From: Uloborus plumipes
Lineage: Eukaryota; Arthropoda; Arachnida; Araneae; Uloboridae
Assembly (NCBI GenBank): GCA_038373865.1
Contig: JAXGGA010001093.1
Span: 62,001 to 126,000, forward strand
Direction of reading: 5' to 3'
Length of the DNA stretch: 64,000 nucleotides
Position 1 is the first letter of the stretch, and every line of letters begins with the position of its first letter. The position numbers and the translations under genes were made by a program. A model generated the notes under the pieces. It worked only from the letters and a program-made list of their open reading frames with translations, ran no database searches and was not told where the DNA came from. This document shows, one piece after another, positions 58,725-64,000 of this stretch.

Positions 58725-59555
58725 CGGCGCTCCGACCGGTTGTAGTCGGTAGTGTGGCCTTCGACCTTGATAACGCTCCACTTGGCAGTCGCCTGCTGGC
58801 TTTAGTTGAAGCGAGATCACGCATGGCCTAGACGTCTTCAAAAAAGTGTGTGCAAGCTCAAAATGCGACAAAGCATTGAGCAGCGTTACGCAATCAAATT
58901 TTGCGTGGAAATGATTCAGCAAGCTTACGGCAGGGAAAGCTTATTGCAAGCTTAAGTTTTAGATGGCACAAAATAGAAGGCAGGGGGAACGTGGAGGACG
59001 AACCCCGTGCAGGTCACACGTCAACATCAAGAACCGCCGAAAACGAGCAACGTGTGCGAAATTTGTTGAACACAGACCTGCGTTTAAGTGTTCGCATGAT
59101 CGAGGAACAGCTAGGAATGGATAAAATAGTTATGCACAAAATCATCAGTGAGGATCCTGGGATGAAGAAGATTTGCGACAAACTCGTGCTGAAAGTTTTA
59201 ACGGACGTTCAAAAGCAAAACCATGAGGCCGTTTCAAAAGATCTTCCACAGTCTCCCAACAGCTCCGACCTTGACCCCTTCCCCCCAGCAGACCTTCTCC
59301 TCTTCCTTAAAGTGAAAACCGCCCTCAAAAGGCTTCACCACGGGACCGTATATTATGGCAAAAGGGCTTGCACGCATGCTCTGAAGGATGCTTCAGTTGG
59401 TGACTTCCAGGGGGCGCACGAAGCGTGGAAATGTAGCCTGTAGAAGTGTGAAGATGCTCAAAGAGTATATTTTGAAGACTACTAAGGATCTGTAGCGATA
59501 TCCCTAATAATTTTTTTTGTGGACTTAGTCTCATTGCTTAAAATACACACCATGT
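58725..59555 (+). mobile_element. Second mariner remnant, opposite orientation
   Basis: It abuts the truncated right end of the first element and carries a plus-strand transposase remnant. The limits are uncertain: a TA tract begins at 59557, and no clean inverted repeat pairs the two sides. The sequence after 58725 (GGCGCTCCGACCGGTTGTAG) could be its 5' UTR. Confidence 0.6.
58863..59480 (+). pseudogene. Mariner transposase (HTH_48 type), frameshifted and internally deleted
   Basis: It starts MRQSIEQRYAIKFCVEMIQQ at 58863 and hits TAA after LLQA. It continues in the +1-shifted frame (GRGNVEDEPRAGHTSTSRTA, then LRLSVRMIEEQLGMDKI), which covers the two helix-turn-helix motifs. From VLTDVQKQNHE it jumps to SPNSSDLDPFPPADLLLF, the third-Asp region near the C-terminus, so the first two catalytic Asp blocks are deleted. 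An in-frame TAG after AWKCSL is followed by EDAQRVYFEDY and a stop, the family's usual end. It is inactive for several independent reasons. It belongs to a different mariner lineage from the neighbour on its left. Confidence 0.85.
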
Positions 59556-59662
59556 GTATATATATATATATATATTTTACAGTTTAGCACTGTTCATTTG
59601 AACTGGAACCTCTAATCCCAGTATTATACTGTAAAAGCATTTTTTTTTTTTTTTGCAAAGTA

Positions 59663-59896
59663 GCTTACCAGTGCAAAGCATTCGCTTTCAAAATCTGCAG
59701 TCCTTCAATAAAAAACATCTTGTAAAAAGTATCATATTCATTAGGTAAAAAATGCGCGCATTAAAACTACTATAGCGGCAGACTCAAAACTCTGGAGCGC
59801 TAAGCTCAAAGCCGAACTCTCTACTAACTGGGACAGCTATCTAGACTTCGTGGTACTCGCAGCCAAAGCTCTCAAATGTGGAACAAAGTTTCTTAC
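59663..59896. other. Flank of the composite; probable intron
   Basis: Just beyond the composite, DNA at 59745-59896 is more GC-balanced, and an 80-codon plus-strand frame without ATG crosses it and the opposite-strand exon. The minus-strand splice signals are better, so I treat this as intron downstream of that exon. Confidence 0.4.
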
Positions 59897-59964
59897 CTTG
59901 TCTCCAATGCCTGCAGCTTCCACAGTGAGACCTGTCATTTCCTTCAGTTTTACAGAATTATCCT
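59897..59964 (-). CDS. Candidate internal coding exon, unidentified host gene
   Basis: On the minus strand GGTTTTTCTCATTACAG is a strong acceptor and ACAAG/GTAAGA a strong donor, 68 bases apart. Only one of three frames is open. It starts with two bases of a split codon and ends on a codon boundary, encoding DNSV then KLKEMTGLTVEAAGIGDK. The peptide is well mixed and unlike transposon proteins I know. The exon lies 235 bp from the transposon composite, so that composite would sit in its downstream intron. I cannot name the family. No second exon of the same gene is certain in the window; a 26-nt exon-like stretch at about 59672-59697 was considered and left out. Confidence 0.55.
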
Positions 59965-62900
59965 CTGTAATGAGAAAAACCATTATGTAAATTGTTATTA
60001 TCTAAAGCAACGACTGTTAAGCAAATGAGTATGTATTTCTTAAAATAAAACTAACCACCATAAGACAAGTAACATAGTCATTAAGCAACGATAAAATACT
60101 AACTGGATAGTAGTAACGTATTATTTAGTATTCCAACATTTTTATTTTAGCAACTGTTATAAAACCACTTTCATAAATCTTCAATACACTTTTAATGCGT
60201 ATTATCGATATATTGGCAAAGTTCGTGTTACATAAACGGTAGCTAGCAGTTTTTATTATCATAGGAAACATTTCGAGCAATTTTGGATCACGTGCAAGAT
60301 TTTACTTCCTATTTTTAGTTATTTTCATATTAATTTATTTATCCTTAACATACATACAATAATACGAAAAGCACATAAAGAGTAGTTATTTGTCGTTATA
60401 TCTTCTCAATTGGGCCACGAAAATAACTTTTACTTGTAAAGTCAACCAAGCAGCAAGGTACTGGTTCTAAAATATTACTGCAATATTTTATGGTTACTCT
60501 TCTTCAATATGTGCAAAGTTGGTTTAAACTAGCTTGAAAACTGCGCTTCCTTAGTAACGGAAAAAGGCATTTTATTTCGAAAATTAAAAAAAATACCTAC
60601 TCAACGTTCCGTTATATGCACTAAAAAGGAAACAAAATGCTTAATCAAACATAGCGTAATTTGGATACCCATACGTTATGTCAAAAGTATTTGTTTAGCC
60701 AGAAAAAGAAAACATTTGATAAGTAATTAAATGACTTTATCGATACCCGGTTATTTCATATGAAATCAACCTAACATATTTTCATGAAATTTGCAGAAGT
60801 TTCATGAAAATCTGTTGGGACAGCTTAAATATAGATCACTTTGACATCTTAAATATAGACTATAGATGTTTTTTTGAAACTATCATTCCTAATTGATGAG
60901 TAGTTAATTTTTAAAGTTCACTAAACCACTATTTTTAACCTGACGTCAGTACTTCAAAATCATGTAAAGCAAGTTCTATAGGAACTGCAGCATTTTATAA
61001 GAGATTCTTTCAACGATAATTTCATGCATTCTAATTTTCTAAATAATTTAAACAATTTTCGAAATTTAAAAAATAACAAAAATATCGGTAATGTAATTCA
61101 AAATATTTTGACAAAAAAAAAAAAAAAAAAAGAAAGAAAGAAAAACACTTACTACTGTAGTTTAAAGAATGCATCCAATAATTTCAGAGTGGTACAAAAA
61201 ATATTTGCAACTTTTGCCAAAGTTTTAAATTTTTACTGTAACTGTGGATTGGTGAACAAATAACAAATTAATCATGCTTAAAAAGCACCTTACCATTCAA
61301 AAAATATTTTTATAGAGTTGAATATAACAAATATATTTTCAATATTTTTTTTAAAATCAGAATTTCATAACTAATACTTTTATAAATTCTTAAATTAATT
61401 CGGATGTCCTCCTCCAGAAAGTTGTTTTCTGGAGCAAACTCAGAGTCAAAGTGATGCCACTGAATTTTATGGACTGCACATAATTTAAAATATTGGGGAT
61501 TAAAAACATTTTGGGTATGACACCCTAGAACGGTTCTCTCGGGGCGCACCCCTCTCCTCTCCCCATAATATCTATATTTCTTAACAAAAGGAATTGTAAA
61601 AAAAAAAAAAAATCTTGCTTTTTTTGTTTCACTTGAGGAAATGGTTCGCAAACAACCTATATAGAAAATAGTTGGATTGTGATACTAGTCCTCAAAATAA
61701 TAACCCTAACAGTAACATTCAATCATGAGTTTCTATTACGCATAAGCATCAAAATGATATTATTATCACATAATGTTTTTCGACGGAGCACAAGGCAAAT
61801 TTTCGTTAAGGAAAAAAACTGCAAATTCAATTCCAGCACTCAATGGCCAAAGTAATGATGAAATCTTGAATAGATTCTATCTCATGAAATTTTCTGGCCT
61901 TCACAAACTTCTGCAAATCATCTGCATAGTCTATAACGAAACAAGCTACTAATGCCTACTTCTCATTTCCTTGAAAAATTTCTCTTTTAGTAGAATTACT
62001 TCCATTTCACGTCTTCGCTCGAATGAGTTTCACAGCTAGGAGCTTCTTTGAAGTTCCCCCTGATTTTTGAATGCGCTATGCAGCAGAATAAACATCCTTG
62101 CTAACAGCAAAAATGTTTCGCGCCGTAGTCTTTTGTGAATATACCACACAAACAGACGATGTGTAAACAGACATCAGCGCCTCTAAAAAGTGTTTTTTTT
62201 TCTTTTATAGGCTGTCGCTTTAGTTTTTGGTAGTTTTATTTTCTCTTTTTCTGTCTTTGTTCACCTTGGCTTTGATGGCGTCCTGCATCCAACCTCCCTC
62301 CTTTTACAACGCAGTACGCGTTGCCATCTATTCAACGCTGAAATGAGAGAGAAAAAATAAAATTCTTCCTCCTCCACTTCTTCTATCAATCCCAATATGC
62401 ACCCCTTTGACACTCGGAACAGTGGAAAAAAAAGAGAGAATTTACTAAAGTGAAAAGAGAGATTTTTCAGAGTAATAAAAAAAAGGGAAGAGACCGGGGC
62501 GATCACTAGGTAGTGCCAAAATATTTACTATGCCATCCAATCACAGGGGAGAATTAAAGATCACTAAAAGTGGGGTCGGCATAGAAACAGTCAGGCGGGT
62601 GATGAAAGCTATTTACATTCTATTCAACTCGGTAGGTTTCCCCTCCTCCTTCATTTTTTTTCTCGCAAACTTTTCATGGTACATGCTGAACTCATAGTTC
62701 GTCTAATTTAAAAAGCGGTGGTAGATTCTTTGCCTTTGATACGTTTAACGCTAACATGTAAAACAGGAGAAGACGATAGTAAACATAAGATTTACACCCG
62801 AACTTTTATGAAGAGGCCGTCGAATCTTAAATTGAGTCCATCTGTTGACTGGGACTGACAAGATCTGTTGCATCCAGTCAAATCACTTTTTGTGTTTACT

Positions 62901-63640
62901 AGAGAGAAATAAATCACAAGTACATTCATTTCCTGTGGCGATTATAGTTGTTACATCTGAATTGGTCAAAGAAAAAGCTTTGAAGGCCATTTTTATGGCT
63001 TCAAGTATTAAGTATGCAATTTATTTTATAATGAAAGTTAGTCTGATTTATATATAAACGGTTTCTAGTCTCAAAAAAAAAAATCACTAATTGAATTAAT
63101 TTCTCATTTCGTTGCCATCATTGTTAAGACTACTAAAACGTCAAAGTTTAATTTTGTTTAAAGTATATACTCTTCTTAATTGAAGATTAAATGTCAAGTT
63201 TCACTGTCATGTGCTTTAAACTAATTGACAATATTTTTTAATCCCCTTATTTCTTGCTCAACAAGAGTTTTGTGTGTTTGTTTAGTTTGTTTAATTATAT
63301 AAATTCAACGTATTCAGCACTCAAAGGTAATGTATTTTAATCATTATTGGACGAAAAACTGCTATTGCATTTGCTATGTCTTTTATTGTGTTGTATCGTT
63401 CGACGGATAGCAGCTGCTTTGCATTGGTTATGTTATTTCATCCAAGCCGTCGAATGTTGGACTTTAATCAGACCTAACACTACAACTTTGTGTGCTGTAA
63501 AAAAGACTACCAAGACATTGCCAGTCATTTTCATTTTTTGATGTTATAATTTACTAGGCATTGCTAAAAGAAATTTTCTCACAGGTAAAAGTAATTCTAA
63601 TTAGTTCATGCTTCATGTTACAATTATTTTCGAACTTATC
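59965..63640. other. AT-rich DNA, no confident gene
   Basis: Presumably intron or intergenic. The 113-codon minus frame at 61310-61651 has an unusual, not purely AT-driven centre (HTQNVFNPQYF, KIQWHHFDSEFAPENNF) that may be a decayed coding remnant, but no family is recognised. An A20-like run sits near 61112-61131. Confidence 0.45.
62230..62600. promoter_or_regulatory. GC-balanced island, possible regulatory element
   Basis: Mixed-composition DNA with TCF-like CTTTGATG near 62270 and a palindromic TACGCGTTG word near 62314. No repeat ends and no convincing frame are seen. The regulatory reading is inference from composition only. Confidence 0.2.
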
Positions 63641-64000
63641 CCTAGCAGCATCATCTCATCGGCCGATGATCGGCCATTCATCGAAACCCGATGAAATTCT
63701 CATCGTCCGATGATCCAATATGTCTCGGCCGAGCAGAATCCGAGCAGCAAAATCCGATGAGATTTGGAGCAATTTACGAGCAGAACAGTCCCGTGCCGAG
63801 GAATTTCATCGGGAAACTTGATCGGAAGGATATCGTTTTCCGATGGAATATAGCTCATCCTTTTTTCATCGAGAAAGTTGATCGGAAGGATATCGATTTC
63901 CGATGAAAAGTAGCTCATCGAAATCCGTGCTCGGATACTGATCGGAACAATGTCATCGTGCGTTACAGGATCAGTTTACGAGGAGTTTGTTGATCGGCCG
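63640..64000. repeat. CpG-rich repeat of CATCGGnCGATG palindromes, cut by window end
   Basis: CATCGG, CGATGA, GATCGG and CCGATGA words recur on both strands, for example CATCGGCCGATGATCGGCC at about 63658. A 60-bp unit containing TTGATCGGAAGGATATCG is present twice in exact register (63802-63861 and 63862-63921). The resulting open frame is repetitive (DRKDI) and not a gene. Composition is strikingly unlike the rest of the window. It may be the edge of a satellite or of a transposon with palindromic subterminal sites. Confidence 0.75.

Larger units (their letters stand above)
56015..59660. mobile_element. Degraded ACAGTAA-type MITE serving as host of a composite
   Basis: The outer parts match the MITE at 37798-38450. 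The left has GGCAAAATATTAACGG and TTTTTACAACATAATACTG, then, beyond the foldback, AGAGGTTCAAGTTTTAAACT. The right has TTTACAGTTTAGCACTG, AACTGGAACCTCTAATCCCA and a TTTTGCAAAG end. TA borders it at 56013-56014 and 59661-59662. Joining across the foldback restores the CTG...AGAGGTT order seen in the other copy, which shows that the foldback and the (TA)n/mariner block were later insertions. Confidence 0.6.

Noticed and set aside
59672..59697. 26-nt microexon linked to the exon at 59897-59964
   Set aside because: It lies at the very edge of the transposon composite, its acceptor tract is weak, and such short matches arise by chance.
59745..59990. 80-codon plus-strand frame overlapping the minus-strand exon
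   Set aside because: It has no start codon or splice support, whereas the minus strand has strong signals at both exon ends.

Overview
The window reads as non-coding, visibly AT-rich animal nuclear DNA, most likely from an arthropod and possibly an arachnid. The evidence is Tc1/mariner, pogo, hAT and piggyBac remnants, tRNA-derived SINEs, long (TA)n and poly-A tracts, and intron-scale spacing with almost no open frames. There are no bacterial operons, rRNA genes, CRISPR arrays or intact transposases. The lineage assignment is inference; no species marker is visible.

Host coding sequence is sparse. The two best candidates are a signal-peptide-like first exon (minus, 26500-26581, ending at a phase-1 GTAAGG donor) and a 68-nt internal exon (minus, 59897-59964, with a strong acceptor and a GTAAGA donor). 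Weaker candidates lie at 18636-18753, 52070-52268 and 32773-32944. GC-richer islands near 11.3-11.7, 23.8-24.1, 31.6-31.8, 47.2 and 62.2-62.6 kb may be regulatory.

Layout. 1-9.4 kb: AT-rich with microsatellites. 9.4-10.3 kb: pogo-like element that keeps a TATA box, a 5' UTR with splice donor, and a terminal PHD-finger exon. 16.3-18.1 kb: hAT-like element with about 90-bp internal repeats and a SINE inside it. 19.5-20.5 kb: broken Tc1 element. 20.9-22.4 kb: two hAT elements with exact 8-bp target duplications. 22.6-23.35 kb: a 175-bp Tigger-type MITE and a Tc1 transposase fragment. 24.8-26.4 kb: a SINE with a 13-bp target duplication, split by a 1.28-kb TA-flanked element. 28.35-30.3 kb: piggyBac-type, hAT, pogo-like and small inverted-repeat elements nested inside one another. 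34.1 kb: hAT MITE. 35.5 kb: SINE. 37.8-38.45 kb: MITE with a 39-bp minisatellite. 44.4-46.4 kb: unclassified transposon with seven GGTAACTTACGTTAC-like sites and a degraded transposase-like exon. 47.8-49.7 kb: inverted repeat leading into a tandem array, split by a 657-bp foldback. 56.0-59.7 kb: composite of a degraded MITE, a 1.56-kb foldback, a (TA)n tract and two deleted mariner-type elements. 63.65-64 kb: CpG-rich repeat running off the window end.

The region is therefore best seen as intergenic or intronic DNA in which transposons have repeatedly inserted into one another. Many insertions keep exact target duplications, so their relative order can be read directly.
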